From Trissonchulus latispiculum (taxonomy: Eukaryota; Nematoda; Enoplea; Enoplida; Ironidae): a stretch of DNA of 64,000 nt. Below the pieces are notes generated by a model. That model made no database searches. It was not told the DNA's origin and worked only from the letters and a program-made list of their open reading frames with translations. The position numbers were made by a program, and so were the translations under genes. This document shows, one piece after another, positions 24,309-37,200 of this stretch. Position 1 is the stretch's first letter. Every line of letters starts with the position of its first letter. The stretch spans positions 1 to 64,000 of the forward strand of contig JASAND010026574.1 of the NCBI GenBank assembly GCA_030248195.1. Reading direction: 5' to 3'.

Positions 24309-24611
24309 GGGGGGAGGGGTAGTCGCGCCGAAGGCGTGAAAAATGGCCAAAAATCGGGTATTCTTAGGGTAAATTTTGAAAAAATTTTCAAAAATGTCCA
24401 AATTTTTGGCTTAAACTGTTTATTATTATGAGAAATATATACACGTTTTTAACTGTATTATGGATCTTATGATTCAATATTGACCTTATTTTGGACTTCG
24501 CAACATGTTGGCAATCAAGTTTTTGAGTTTAAAACCACTGTCTAATGATGTTAGATGTTTTTCATCATTAGAAACGGCTGAAAATGCTATTTTTGGCATA
24601 AAAATTGAAAA

Positions 24612-24795
<184 letters not shown>

Positions 24796-24933
24796 GGGGG
24801 GGGTTGGGGGGTCTCCAGAGGGCCCCCCCAGAAAAGGTTGGAGGGGAGCCTCCCCCACCCCAAATCTCCGTTACACCTATGACTATGAGTGGCTGGTGAA
24901 AAAGATGGGGGTTTGAAAAAGAAGTAGGGGAGG

Positions 24934-25137
24934 CATAGGTGTGGCTGGGCAAAAAATCTGGGGGGGGGGGTCCGACGGAGGGTGGGGGGGGACCCCTCCT
25001 AAATTTTCGATTTTATGCCATTTTTGGCCAAAAATCTGGGGGGGGTTTAGCAAAAATCTGAAATCTGGAGGGGGCCGCCAAAATTTGTCATTTTGGTGGG
25101 GGGGGTCCCCCCACACGCCCCCCCTAACACACCTATG
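24934..25137. mobile_element. Short CATAGGTGT-family element
   Basis: The ends CATAGGTGTGGCTGG and AACACACCTATG are flanked by ggggagg on both sides (7 of 8 positions). At 204 bp it is the shortest member. Confidence 0.65.
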
Positions 25138-25413
25138 GGGGAGGGGGGTTGACGAAAAAGGGGAGGGGGAGGCGAGAAATTTCGATTTGGGGTGAGGGGT
25201 AGCAAAAATGTTTTAGGAGGGGAGGGTTGGCGACGTTTGGCCGCCAGTCCGGCCGGCCGGCCGGGTCAGAAGCAGCCGGCCGGCCGGTCTTCAGAAAAAG
25301 GACACTACTTGATATTGTCTGTTATTATAACCAGGAGAACCTAATGCATCCCTTAATGCTAAAAATTTTGCAAAATATATACACGAAAAATAGGGCAAAA
25401 ATGGGACCGGCCG

Positions 25414-25851
25414 CATAGTTTCACCGGAAATTTTTGTGGGGGGGGGGGGGTAAACTTCGGAAATTTGATGGTCGACCCCCGAATGTGATGGGGAGTAGTA
25501 CCCCCCCCCGAGCACCCCCCCCCCAATTCAGACATTAGAAAATTCAAAAAATGGCCTAAAACCCCAAACTTTTTTAATGTTTCTAACGCTTTTTTGTAGA
25601 CACAAGGATTGTTTTTATCGTTTTAGGAGTTTTTACACCGTTTTAAAAACCAATTTTAAGCCAAACTTTGAGAAAAAAAAATTCAAAAAATGACCATTTT
25701 TTATCAAAATTTGGCTAACATTTTGGCCCCAAAAAGTGCTGGGGGGGGTTCGGGGGGAACCGAAAGTGGGGGGAGGGATAGTCCAAAAATGTGGGGGGGT
25801 CAAGTTGGTCGAAAATTTCGGGGACGGTCCCCCCCCCCTGGTTAAACTATG
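25414..25851. mobile_element. Non-autonomous hAT-like element, TSD accggccg
   Basis: The ends CATAGTTTCACCGG and CCTGGTTAAACTATG have accggccg repeated exactly at 25406-25413 and 25852-25859. The interior has G and C tracts at both ends around an AT-rich centre. The surrounding 25237-25290 contains further GGCCGGCC repeats. Confidence 0.88.
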
Positions 25852-26422
25852 ACCGGCCGGGCAACAACACTAACGCCGCTGTAGAAATAGCAGGAAGCAT
25901 TATCAGGTGTTAGTGCAAGAAGAACAATGCTCGGCATCACCGATTCTACTGGAAATTTTTTTAAAAATTCAAAAATTTGAACGTTTTAAAATTTAAAAAG
26001 TTTAACCTCAATTTTTTAAAACACTGCCTCAGGTAGCACCCTACCAAAATATGAACGTATTTGGATCACTCAATAACCACCAAACCAACCACTCTGTTTT
26101 GAGGGGTGGGGATTGTGGAATAGATCCAAAGACCCATACAAAACTAGTTTTGTACGATATCGGGTTTCATATTTCATAAATATACATATACATATGCATA
26201 TTTCTCGCAATAATATAATAATATATACTTTAAGCCAAAACTCATAAAGCACGTTGTTGAAATACTAAAAATACTTCCAAGCCACTTTTAAATATGTTAA
26301 TTGACGAGTCTAGGCTTTCTGGATTTGACTGGATGTGTACAACGGTATTGTCTAAAACCATGTGCTTTTCAGGAAAGAGTTACATAGGAGGAATTGAATT
26401 AGTTGACTTTAATTAAATCCTT

Positions 26423-27412
26423 TTAAGGTGGTGATTCCCTTTGGTCACATAAAGTTTGCACCATTATTACTCGTTCATTACTTGGAGTTAAGAAGCCATT
26501 TTTATATCAAAATGTAGCTTGACATTTTCTCTTTTTAATGCATGCCATGAAACTAATGTTGCGCTTCTAAAATATTTTTAACACATTTTAGAAGAAGTAT
26601 AATTTTCCAGAATTTTTGCAGACTCAAGTAAATTTTTTCGCGAGACATCGATTATGTCATTCGATACCTCCATCAAATAGCTGGGGACGATTTTTTATTT
26701 ATTGTGAAATCGCTCTTCGTTATAGAAAAATAATTTGAAATGTGTGTGTAACCTGTATTTTGCCTACTTTTTCCAATTTTGTCAAGCGATTACTTTAGCT
26801 AGAAAGCAGCAATCGGGGCAACTAAAAAATCGTCCCTGGGTATATTTGTGCAGAACACATTTGTTCAGTAGCAGCACTCCAACTTGCATGGTGAATGCTC
26901 CAGAATCTTTGGAAAAAAATTGGTCGTGTTTTTGCAAACACTACATTTTTTATGATAGCAGCCTACGGGATAGCAGTTGGAAGACGATCATGCGTCGGAT
27001 AATTTGTCCCTGTGAGACCTTCAGATCGACGCCCTTAGTTTGATTTTACGGCTTGCGTAGTTCAAGAAATGATGGATTATTTGGTTTTTGCAAAAATGAC
27101 AAGTTTTCGACGCCAAAACAAGAAAATCGGCTATATCTTACGGTAGAGAAAAGCTAGAAACTTGCTTTAAAAAGCAAACATGTGAAGCTCAATGAGATCT
27201 TTCGAATGAATATAATCATAGCTGTACAACAACTGCCTATCTGTCAAAAATTGACAAAAACCACCCTGAACGGAGACGTCGAATTTTTGAATCGGGATTG
27301 CGCGGAGGGTGTTAGAACGCTAAAAGAACTTATTTCGGAAAGTTTCATCAAATTTCATCTTGATTTACGCCGCCAAACAACAATATGTGCCCAAAAGGAA
27401 TCACCACCTTAA
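26423..27412 (+). mobile_element. TTAA-flanked TIR element, type 1, copy B
   Basis: Same family and orientation as 7934-8922: TTAAGGTGGTGATTCCC at the left, GGAATCACCACCTTAA at the right. The right-end frame 27182-27412 aligns residue by residue with that of copy A (NGDVEFL.RDCAEGVR, SFIKFHLDL, TICAQK.SPP), again ending at the terminal TAA. It shares its right TTAA with the next element. Confidence 0.72.
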
Positions 27413-28394
27413 GGTGGTGGTATCCTTTTCTGCAGGGCTTTTGTGCTGATTTTTTGAAACGGTATAACTTTCGCAATTTTGGGAGCTGCAAAACGCTTTA
27501 CACATCGTTTTAAAGCTTATTATCTGTACATTCACATGAGCTTAGAGAACTGGCAAAATTAGCAAAAAAATAGCAGAAATTTTCTGACAAGCTGACATCT
27601 AACAGGATGACTATAGACCAAAAATTTTTGAACATCGATTTCTCAAAACTGAAGAATCGGCCAAAAGTTCTTTTTGTGCCATGATATGAAGGACATATGG
27701 GCCGAGGGACGTTTTTTTGGATTTGGCTCAGCAGGTCTTAATGTTCGAGAAAATCGGCCAAATGCACAGTAACACGAAATTTCGCAACTTCGCATTGAGT
27801 TTTCTTGCTACTCGATATGTTTTAGCCCAAACCAAGAAAAACGCCCCTCGCAGAAAATCTCCGGAATCCGTCGAGTAGTTTTTGAGAAATCGATGTTCGA
27901 AACAAAATAATCGCAGTTTTGCCAAAATGGTTTTTCGGCCAAATCTCTAGCTGAAAGCAATAAAGTCCGGCTAATAGGTATTCATAAAATGTGCATTTGG
28001 ACGATGTATCGATTGAGTATAACTAAGCCAATTTTGTCCTTAACATGTGGCAGTAATTTTGAAAAAACTGATTTCCTCGAAAATGGCCATTTGTTGACCC
28101 AAAAAACAGTTTTTTGCTTATACTGACTTTACTACTGGAGATAGCTCAAAGGTTGTAAGAGCAAAAATGTTCATTTTCGAGTCCTCTTTCCAGCCATACC
28201 AACCAATTCCGTGTTTTGTCTACCTTCTGGGAGCTTAAGGCCAAAACCCAAAACTTTCTTATCTTTCGGCCTAAGGGACTCGTCCTAAAATGTTAAAGAG
28301 CACGGAAATAGGTTATTTCATAAGTTTTAGCCCTTTCCGTAAAGGATTAAAGCCGTAGGAGTCAAAAATACCCGAAAAGAAACCAGCACCTTAA
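27409..28394 (+). mobile_element. TTAA-flanked TIR element, type 2
   Basis: It starts TTAAGGTGGTGGTATCC, directly on the TTAA that ends the previous element, and finishes AACCAGCACCTTAA. Parts recur inverted at 7300-7590 and across 57287-60190. No coding frame of note; a 65-codon minus-strand frame is not shared. Confidence 0.65.
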
Positions 28395-31300
28395 CAAAAC
28401 ATTTTTAAAAATTTAAATAGCTTCCGTGGAGTTAAGCTAATTAATGGAATAATTACTTAATTTTAATTATAATCGAAGTTAATCTACTCAATCCTGAACA
28501 AGCCACAAGTACAATAGTAGAAAGGATGGCCTAAACCAGGAACGGTGGCACAGTGCAAATCTTCCCCAGTGCAATTCTTCCAATGCAATTTAATTTAGGT
28601 ACCGGGCCTGGGTCTATTTGCAGGAGCATTCAGCATTTCCAGGAAGAGAAACAGGAGTCTAATTTCAGGAACCAAAACAAGTACAAGGACGATGACCTCG
28701 CTTCATAATGGGACCAAGACAGTCCACTCACTTTTTAAATTGTAGTTAAATTAACTCACTTGAAGTGTCCTTTTGTAGAATGTAGACATTCGATAAAGAT
28801 AATTTGATTTCAAGTAAAGATTGCAAGAATTCGTGTTCGAGTGTTTAAATGTCTGATTATCCTACGGCTTAACCGCTAACCAACTAGAATGAGATAACAA
28901 CAGCCCTAACTAAATGTCACGAATTTACTTTTATATGGACAAATACACAATCGAACAAAATCCAAGGATATCAAAAATGTTCATAAGAATATGTAATGAA
29001 GTGAGCGAGATCCAAGACACGATCCGCTCTAACCTTTAAACTGTCAATTACACAGAAGGTCAGCTCGTCTGTTCGCAATGAAGCAGACTTAAGCATCAGA
29101 TCTCTGAAAGGTGGTGTTCCAAAATCAAAGATTCTCTGCGGCCAGCCTTGGTATGGGTCTTTGTCAGTGAGTTCGTTTGAGGCTCCTGGTTTCCAATTCG
29201 TCAGCAAGCGGGGTCAGCACTTGATTCTCGTTGATAGCACAGGATTTGGGATGACGTATGCAGCTATTTCTTTGGTTCCAGAAACTTACTTCTGCTGATT
29301 CCGTCCTGGACGTCTGTGATCACTGGGTAGACGGTAAACGCACCGTAGTAGAAGGGAAACCCTCCTTTGTTTGCTTATAATAAGACTGGACGGTAAACGC
29401 ACCGTAGCTGAAGGCAAACGCGCCTTTATTCGCTTAGAATAAGACTCGATAACTAGCACACAAGTGATTTAATGAAAGCGGTACAATTATAATAATTACA
29501 GTTTGCGTGTTCAAAGCGATAACTACTACAATACCAACGGTTAAAATACGATATAGTGTGATACCGTACAAATTTACTGTACCAGAGTTGCCAGATATTT
29601 CCCGTTAGGTTATTATTAATATTATTCCAATTTGGAATAATATTACCAACTTTGACTAAGTTATTGGGGACAAGGTCGATACTCTTAACACCTTTTACAC
29701 CCTTCTAATCTACTGACTCTTTCTATCTCAAGTTCCCTATATGCTGTGTGTTACCCTATATGTTCGTGCTTTGTTACTTTTTATAGGTACCCTTACAATA
29801 GGACTGTCAAACTGGTATCACAATAAACTAAATTACTAACTGTTAACCTAGGGTCAGTCTTTGGGTAAGCCCCTGAAAGTCGGTCACCGCTTTCGCTCCG
29901 ATACTCAGTTCAGGGATGCTATGTGGGACAAAATTTAAGGAGATCGAAACAGTTGGGAGTTTGGGAAGTCCTTCCTTACTTATTCCTAATTAATGAAAAT
30001 TAACACAAAGTACAAAGTTCAAAGATGGATGCTTCTTGGGTTCTTCTGTTATCAAGATGCTATGAACTCCTGGCTGCTACCTAAGCTCAAGCCAGAGACA
30101 GCGGGGACTAGGCCCCGGAGATGAAGAGGTTGAACTGGGTAAGGTTACACATTTTCCGAATCAAATTAGGGAGTGATTTCCGAATGTCAAAGTCCACTTT
30201 ACAGTTTGCCCAATTGATGTCAAGCGCTGGTCTCGACCTCGTCTCTGCCCAGCACTAAATAGGTACTTGAAGAGACCTTTTATGTGCTGCTCCCCGCGGT
30301 CCGCTGAATGGCAGGCAGACAAGAGGCGGAGAGACAAAGGTCACGGACAGAAAACATGACCCCCAAGCAGTTCTGACGTGCGGTTATTGGCCCCTTAGCC
30401 CAACGCTAAGGCGACCGCAGTCACACTCAAGGCAATCGAGATCTTAGACACAGATAGGGATTGCCCTCCGCAAATCAATAGTGACTAGGATGGCTGAAAA
30501 CTATATACCCGCTCGGAAGGTGGGTGACAAAAAATGGAGTATCAAGAAGAAAAAGAAGAAGAAGCTAAGAAAGGAGGGAGAGTGGGCGGGAACGGCCGAG
30601 CACTCAAATAGGATAGTAGGAAAATCTGCCAATGCTTTGGACAATATAATGTTTTAAGCCTATGTATATATCAGTTCTACAAAACGCCTTAAGCGTAATT
30701 GAAAAGAGGCAGCCGACACAGGGGACCTTTTTCACCCCCCGCGCCTTTTCCTCTTCTCAACCCGCCTCAAGCACAGCACAAATCACAAAGTTGTAAGCCA
30801 TTAACTTGGAACAATAATAACTGGAATAATTCACTTAGCTTTTATCTCCACATACTGCAAATGCTACCATCCATTTCCTGTATTATTAATTCTGTATGCC
30901 TCCAAGCTTTCCATAGCGGCTCAGTTCCCGATTTTACCACAGGGTTACTCTGCTACCTCAAAAACAGAATAATTATAAAATCAAATCATGATTCGTGTTC
31001 ACTAGAAGTATAAAAGACAAGTCACCGGGAGATCCCTATCACTGTTTATTTTCATGGAAGAGTCAGTTTACTGTTAATTATTACCTACACGTTAAAAAAC
31101 CTAGGCCCAAGGTTTTTAAATTTCTGAATCCCCATAAATCAATAAACTAAAGTCAGTGCAGCATTCTTAAAACTTATCTTTAGAGCAGCCTTTTTCAAGC
31201 ACGTAGAGGGTCCAATCAGCCGAGTTTCTTATTTTGGCGTTGAAAACGTGTCCACATACTCTGATCTCGACCTTAGTTATGCTCTAAGTCCACAAGGTAC
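28395..31300. other. No gene recognised
   Basis: Mixed-composition DNA. Two direct copies of about 58 bp ('acggtaaacgcaccgtag...cttagaataagact') lie at 29331-29447. A 78-codon minus-strand frame (28971-29207, starting MLTNWKPGASNELTDKD) looks protein-like but matches no family I know. A piece at 30714-30745 (gggacctttttcacccccc) recurs at 59.0 kb. Confidence 0.35.
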
Positions 31301-32817
31301 CTACAGTGATGTGGGATATTATCCATTGTATGCGTAAACTACACTGCGCAACAGCGCAGCAGTGTGGCGCAGAAGCGCATTGTTCTCATAACGTTAGCGC
31401 AACAGTACGTTTAAATTATTGAATGTCCAAGAATTCAAATGTTTACTTATGCGTGAATGATAAAACTGATTTCTTTTCTGGGCTAGCTACAGCAGTAGTT
31501 TTGCAACTATAAAAGGAAGCTTCGCGAAGAGTTTAGTTAGTTGTTAGTTGTTAGTTGAGTGGGCTTGGTTGTGGAGTAGCGTTTGAATCCGGTTGGGTAG
31601 GTTCCCGAAAGTTAGAGTTGGGCTCTCCAGTTCAATAATTTTACTGTCTTTGTTCTTTTTGTCTTTGCGCGAATTATTCGGAAATGGTTTTTCGTTGTTT
31701 CATGTGAAGTCTAGTTGTGTATGGAACTCAAAGTAAAGTCACGTTATGGTTTTTCTTCTTTTCTAAGTTATCTTAGGGCTCTCTTTTATATTCGAATCCA
31801 TCAGTTGCTCTACATTCTCCGAGAGATTCTATATCTAGGCATCACACACCGAGCACGAACCGAGCAATCGTTTATTATAAAGTATTCTTTTTACTAGGCA
31901 AGTTACATGACTTTCCTACAGTGATTAGGCTCCGCAAATGTCTGTCTGATAGGTCCAAAAATCAGCTCTGGGATTGCTTCCGGATCCAACAATCAACCAA
32001 CTACTGATACTGATAATTCAAAAACTTCCACTGACTGATCCAAGTCCGACTAGTTCACTGACTCCGATTCCGAACTGGAGACGATCCGCGCACCTGAATC
32101 AAATGGGTTAAAACCCATTAGTACAAGTTTACGGTGCGGGAATCGAACCCAGCAACCATTACTCGTTCTTTTGCTTTCCATGCCCAAAATGTGCATTTTG
32201 GGCCCCATTTGAACTTGCGAAATGATGAAATGACTGAAAATCGTTGGTTATTGCTTCTTTGACAATATTAACCGTTTCTGGTAACTGCTTGTCACCAACT
32301 AGACCTTCTGGGCCATTTTAGGTTTCAACTTGTTAAATTTGACTACACTTGATGTAATTCTTTGCGTGGACAAAATGACTAGTGATGCTTTCATTTTGGG
32401 ATCCACCTTAGGTCTTAATGAGCTTGCAATTGGACGAAACAATCCCAAAACCGCGTCAAAATTCGCTATTCGCGCCCTATTTGAGAATCTCGCTTGTTTC
32501 TTCCCTTTTCTTGCGCGAACCGGGCCGTCTGGCCTGTTTTAGACTAATACAAACGGATTCTGACAGAAGTTCACAGGTTCGCTTGAACAGACAAAAATGA
32601 CGGGACGAAACTTGTATTTTTTGGCCTGATTCTGGCCCAGTTTCGCTGATTTGTCACGGGAAGCAGGCTTGCTCCCCGTGACCCGCTGCCAACCTTAAAC
32701 ATGAACAAACTTGGCGTTTTTAGATGAATTTCTACTGTTGGAAGATGGTCAAATACTGTGTGCTTTTGTCATGTATGAGGCAGGATAGTAACATTAATCT
32801 CCTGACTGACAGCAAGT

Positions 32818-32882
32818 CTTGCTCATTTGCATATCTTGCCTGTTTCTATGCAAATTAAGAATGCATCTTATAAGGTGTCACT
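32818..32882 (+). promoter_or_regulatory. Possible promoter: paired octamers and TATA-like box
   Basis: catttgcatatc and ctatgcaaattaa place two octamer motifs (ATTTGCAT and ATGCAAAT) in opposite orientation about 20 bp apart. A cttataagg TATA-like box follows about 20 bp later. It lies 130 bp upstream of a splice acceptor (33001-33006) that opens the retroelement ORF1 exon. Function is inferred from motif arrangement only. Confidence 0.35.
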
Positions 32883-33009
32883 GTGGTTACATTCTCACTT
32901 CATTGTTTATTATTCTGACCGTTTCCTGCGTCCCTTTTCGACCACCTATTTTGGCTGTCTACCCAACCCTCCCCCCACCATACCTTCTGCATTTCGACTG
33001 TTTCAGAAC

Positions 33010-33992
33010 ATGAGTGATGACGACACTCAGCGGCAACAGCTGCATGAACTCATAGAGCAAATCAGCCGGTCCAAGCAGGCTGTGCCTGAACCGTCAACTT
33101 GTCAGGGCGATCCCCCGCCCACTACTTCTTCGCACAAAACTCGCCACCACAAGTCCAAGCAAGCTCGCTGCTACTCTAGCTCCTCCACCGCCTCTAGCAC
33201 TGATGACTCTAGCAGTTCTAGTTCGACGGATTCCAGTAGCAAAAAGAAGCGGAAGAAACGCACAAAGCCCAGTAAACTGCCGAAGGCTTCGGATACTAAA
33301 TTTAACTATCCTAGCTCTCAAATGCAGTATGAGGTCTGTTTGCTCTTTAATTCTTTTACTCCTACTAAATACTTTATTTCTTCCGTGTTCTATTTACTAC
33401 TTTATTAACTTTCTCTATAACTGCCCTCGGCAATGCCTTTACGCTTATTGACAGGGTTTTTTTCTTTTATTCTGAATGCAGTTATGTCACAGTTTTATTT
33501 TTCCAGATCAACGAGGAAGTCCTATTCTTGCTCCACGGCGCCAAGAAAAAGATGAAATCCAAAAAAGCGAAACGACTGGTTCGGAAGGCTGCCTCCAAGC
33601 TTGCCGATCGTCAGCAGACTCTGCTGATTGGCAACTCCTATGGTTGGGACGTGGTCCGCGCCATGGATAAAAGCAGTATCCTGAAATCGCTCCCTCCGGA
33701 CAAGATGAAAACCCTTCAGAATGCCATCAAAGTGGTTAAGCCCAACCTTTCGTCAGCGTCTCAGCCGCCCAACCCGCCCTTTCGGCAGAGGGGAGCAGGC
33801 AACAGGGCAGCTCTGCTCCCCGGAAACCTTGGGAAATTCCCACGTAGCGGAAACGGCGCCGGGAAGTGCTTTGGCTGCGGAGCCTATGGTCATTTCAAAC
33901 CACAATGCCCGTTCAATCCCTCTGGCTCCTGCACCGCCCCGCCGGCGGACGCCAGTCCTGTCCCAGAACCAAGCTTCAGCGGCACCACCTGA
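33010..33992 (+). CDS. Retroelement ORF1 (Gag-like, CCHC knuckle), spliced, DIRS-like
   Basis: Two exons, 33010-33333 and 33507-33992, join in phase 0 across a 173-bp GT-AG intron, giving 269 residues. Exon 1 (MSDDDTQRQQLHELIEQ) has a Ser-rich stretch followed by a Lys/Arg-rich stretch (about residues 45-95). Exon 2 carries a basic helix-like segment (KKKMKSKKAKRLVRKAASK) and, near residue 235, a zinc knuckle CFGCGAYGHFKPQC, pattern C-x2-C-x4-H-x4-C. This build is typical of nucleic-acid-binding ORF1 proteins of tyrosine-recombinase retrotransposons, and the frame that follows supports it. The ATG is preceded directly by a splice-acceptor-like tttcag, so an untranslated exon may lie upstream. 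No flanking terminal repeats were identified. Confidence 0.7.
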
Positions 33993-34227
33993 ACAGTCTC
34001 AAGATGACATCGTCAAAGGTAATTTTAACATTGAAACATTGATTTCGCTACATGCCACTAATGCAGAGAACGGGATCTTTAGTGGGAATCTTAAAAACTG
34101 TAAACCTTTCTGGGAATCATTAAATGTGCATCCTATTATTCTCTACTGCCTCAGAGTTGAGGTGGCAAAAGCATCATTATCGCTACATTTTGGTTGCGAT
34201 AATTGCTATTTATTACAGTTAACCTAA
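33976..34227 (+). pseudogene. Start of retroelement ORF2 (DIRS-like pol), broken or spliced
   Basis: A frame shifted relative to ORF1 and overlapping its end reads GIFSGNLKNCKPFWESLNVHPI (34072-34137), the N-terminal landmark I associate with DIRS-type polymerases (a G.L..C..FW..I sequence). It stops at 34227, before any reverse transcriptase motif. No RT, RNase H or recombinase motif was found down to 38.5 kb, so the element appears truncated, or the frame continues by splicing I could not trace. Confidence 0.5.
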
Positions 34228-34229
34228 CT

Positions 34230-37200
34230 ACTACCTATCTACTTGCATGCATTAAATTACTGAAACCTACGTAATGCTAATCGAGAGTTAATGCTGTTGG
34301 CTGTTTGACTTAGAATTCTACGATTAAACAATTATCCTGCTTACATGAATTACTTAATCAGAAGGTAAAACTAATAGGCTGCTTTGTGGGTGAGTTTTTG
34401 CATATAATTAATTTTAACTAGTTTCTGCCAAAAATGCAAAAACTCACTCACTCACTGTCTCAGCAGCCATTCGACGCAGTCCCTACTTACCGACCTACCG
34501 ACTTACCGAACTACTTCTACAGCTAAATTCCTACCTATCTAAAGCCCATAGGGGACGTCCCGAACCGCTATTCGATCCGGTCCTGGCAACCCCGGCAGCC
34601 AGGCGAGTGGAAGTCGCGCGTACTACCACCCTTTCACTCGGGCATGTTCTAAATTTGTTCAAAACTAATATATAAGTTTGAGGATTTTGATGAACGCAAA
34701 CCCGAGTGAAAGTGGTATCAGTTTGTGGGGCTCGAAAAACTGAAGATTTTTTGTGCTTACAGCACCAAACCTGGACTGTACCAAAGAAGAATCCTGCCTT
34801 CTTTGAGAAGGGGAGAAAAAGGGGTTGCCATTTCGCATCCCGGGGCGGGGGCCGGGGGCACCACATCCCAGGAAGTTCCACCTTTCCACCACATTGAGGC
34901 GACAACATCAGACAGGTGCAATGATGATCAGCTTCCCCATAGACAGAACTCAGTAGGACCCGGCTAAGATAAGCTTGGACTACCAATCCAATTGTGGTCC
35001 CAAAACGCACGGTGTCCTTTCACCTACGTAGCATTAACATGTTTGGAATGGCAACTAGCTACTTCCCTTCAAGCTTATAAAAGACAGTCAAGGATATATT
35101 TCATTTGGTCTCATCTGTCCAGTGGCTGGCAGAGACGGATAGTGTGTTCAGAGACGCAACTAATTTATTTTTTGAAGTTCTTCTATTGGAAAAAGCCAAG
35201 TTCAGCTTGTTTTCAGTACAATGGTTCATTGCTAATGTTAGAGTTGGACTGGTTCCACTTTCTAATTCAGCCACATCATATTTTTGGACTACATATGTAT
35301 TTTGTTTTGGACTGGAATGTAGAGCCGCTTCTTTCTCTAAAATAGTTCCAACATTTGGCTTGAATTCCTGCTACATATCGATATTTTATTTAAATTGTGA
35401 AATTTGAAAGCGCATAAAAATCTGTGTCTGTCACATTAAGTTCAGCTTTGATTACACAGTATAAAGTCCTATATGCTCATTTCCTCAGAATATTTGCCCT
35501 GGTTAGAATTCAGAGAAGTTGGCCAACGCCAGTCACTGTTCCGAACGAACTTCTTGGAAAAGGTACCTAAGAAGAAGCAAGTTTTGAAGAGGCTGCTGAT
35601 TGGCAATCCTTTTGGCTAATGTCTGAAGCACTGTTGGCTTTTGCATTAATTATGGCGTCCTCGTTCAGAGGTACTCAGATTCCACACTATACGTTTAGGA
35701 TAACTTCATCTTCATGAGACTGACTTTTTATACCTACATTATATAACGTTGCAACTGAAATCTAATGCTTACAATTGTACCGGTTAATGGGACTTGACCC
35801 CGATTTCATTCGGATATACAGAGGTTGTATTAGCCGCTATTCGTCTGATTTGTGATTGTTTATTCATAGCATCGTTTTTGAGGAGAGAGTTCTAGTTGTC
35901 TCAGGCACCAGAAATTAACTTTTCTTGCTAAGTCGAAAAATCTAGTAAAGCAGGAGGAGGGCAAATGTCAAACCAACATATATACGAATAGATATGATAG
36001 TACTTATGATGTCCGCGCTCCGTACCACAAGACATTTAGAATTTCTGCCTAGATCACAGATTTTAGATTATGTGATAAAAGTTGATACTGAACTTAAGTC
36101 TATTAAGTCTAAGATAAATTTGGATTATCCAGAAGATGCTAGTGCTTATACAGAAGCTCTGGCAGCCAGACAGATATAATTCCAGTTCTGTCTTGGGATC
36201 AACTTTGGTTAGGTTTAAAACACGAACAGATAAGACTCTACGGCAAGAGCCCTTTATGATGAGGTAAGCTTGCAATTGTATGTTAGCTCGATTGGTCAGC
36301 CTGTAAGCACTGTGAAGGGGGTTGAATTAAGAACGCCCCAATCTTCATTTCTGTCAATGTATGTGAGTGATGTATTTGCTTTGTTGTTTTGCTATACATC
36401 GCAGCTCGTAGTTAGTACCAGTATAAAATACAACACGTAATTTTTGGCTTCCGCACGCCCCCTTAAAAGAATTAGTTGCTTGATTTTGGGTTTTACATTT
36501 GTTTACAGATTGTAGCTTGAAAGCTTGAATAAAACTGGTCCGTTAAAACTAAGACAAATGTTAAATCGATTAAATAAAAACTTGAAAATGCAATATTTCA
36601 TTTGGTTATATTTGAGGAGAGCACAAAAGTTTTGTTTGGGTGATGGTTGGGAAAGACCTCTGCTCATTATAAGCAGATAATTTTTCTCTGTTTATTTTGG
36701 CATTCTCGTCACTCTTCTTCTTCTTCTTCTTCAAAGCTGGCCCATTTTTGACGCCACGAGTTCACAGAAATAGAGAGAAAGGGTACTGGGAAGTTGTGAA
36801 GGTTATTTTCTTTTCAAGTTTGAATTTTATCTGCCTCATCAATAAGGATTAAGACGGGTGAATAAGTATGGAGCCTAAAGGACACTCAAACATTCACCAT
36901 CTTTCAGCTTAAAACCGGCTTTAAATTGGACAACTTTTTATGGGAAATGGCCATTTTGGAAAGGTTTTTAGGGAAACTGTGGGGCCTTGATGTCTTTAGG
37001 GTAGCTCCTTTTTAATGAATGTACAAGTAAGCTTAAGTAGTATTTTGGACTGTTATTTATGCAGGTCTTGCTTGATTTTGTCGGCTTCTGCAAATTACTC
37101 TACAATTTTTGTGGCATTAAGATCGGAGGGTAATTGGACTAGTCTTTTTTAAATTCGATGGCTAGTGTGCCTTCCTATGCTAGGAGTTGGGTTGGAACTC

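Noticed and set aside
32125..32160. Second tRNA-like B box (complement reads GGGTTCGATTCCCGC)
   Set aside because: No matching A box or paired acceptor stem was found at the right distance.
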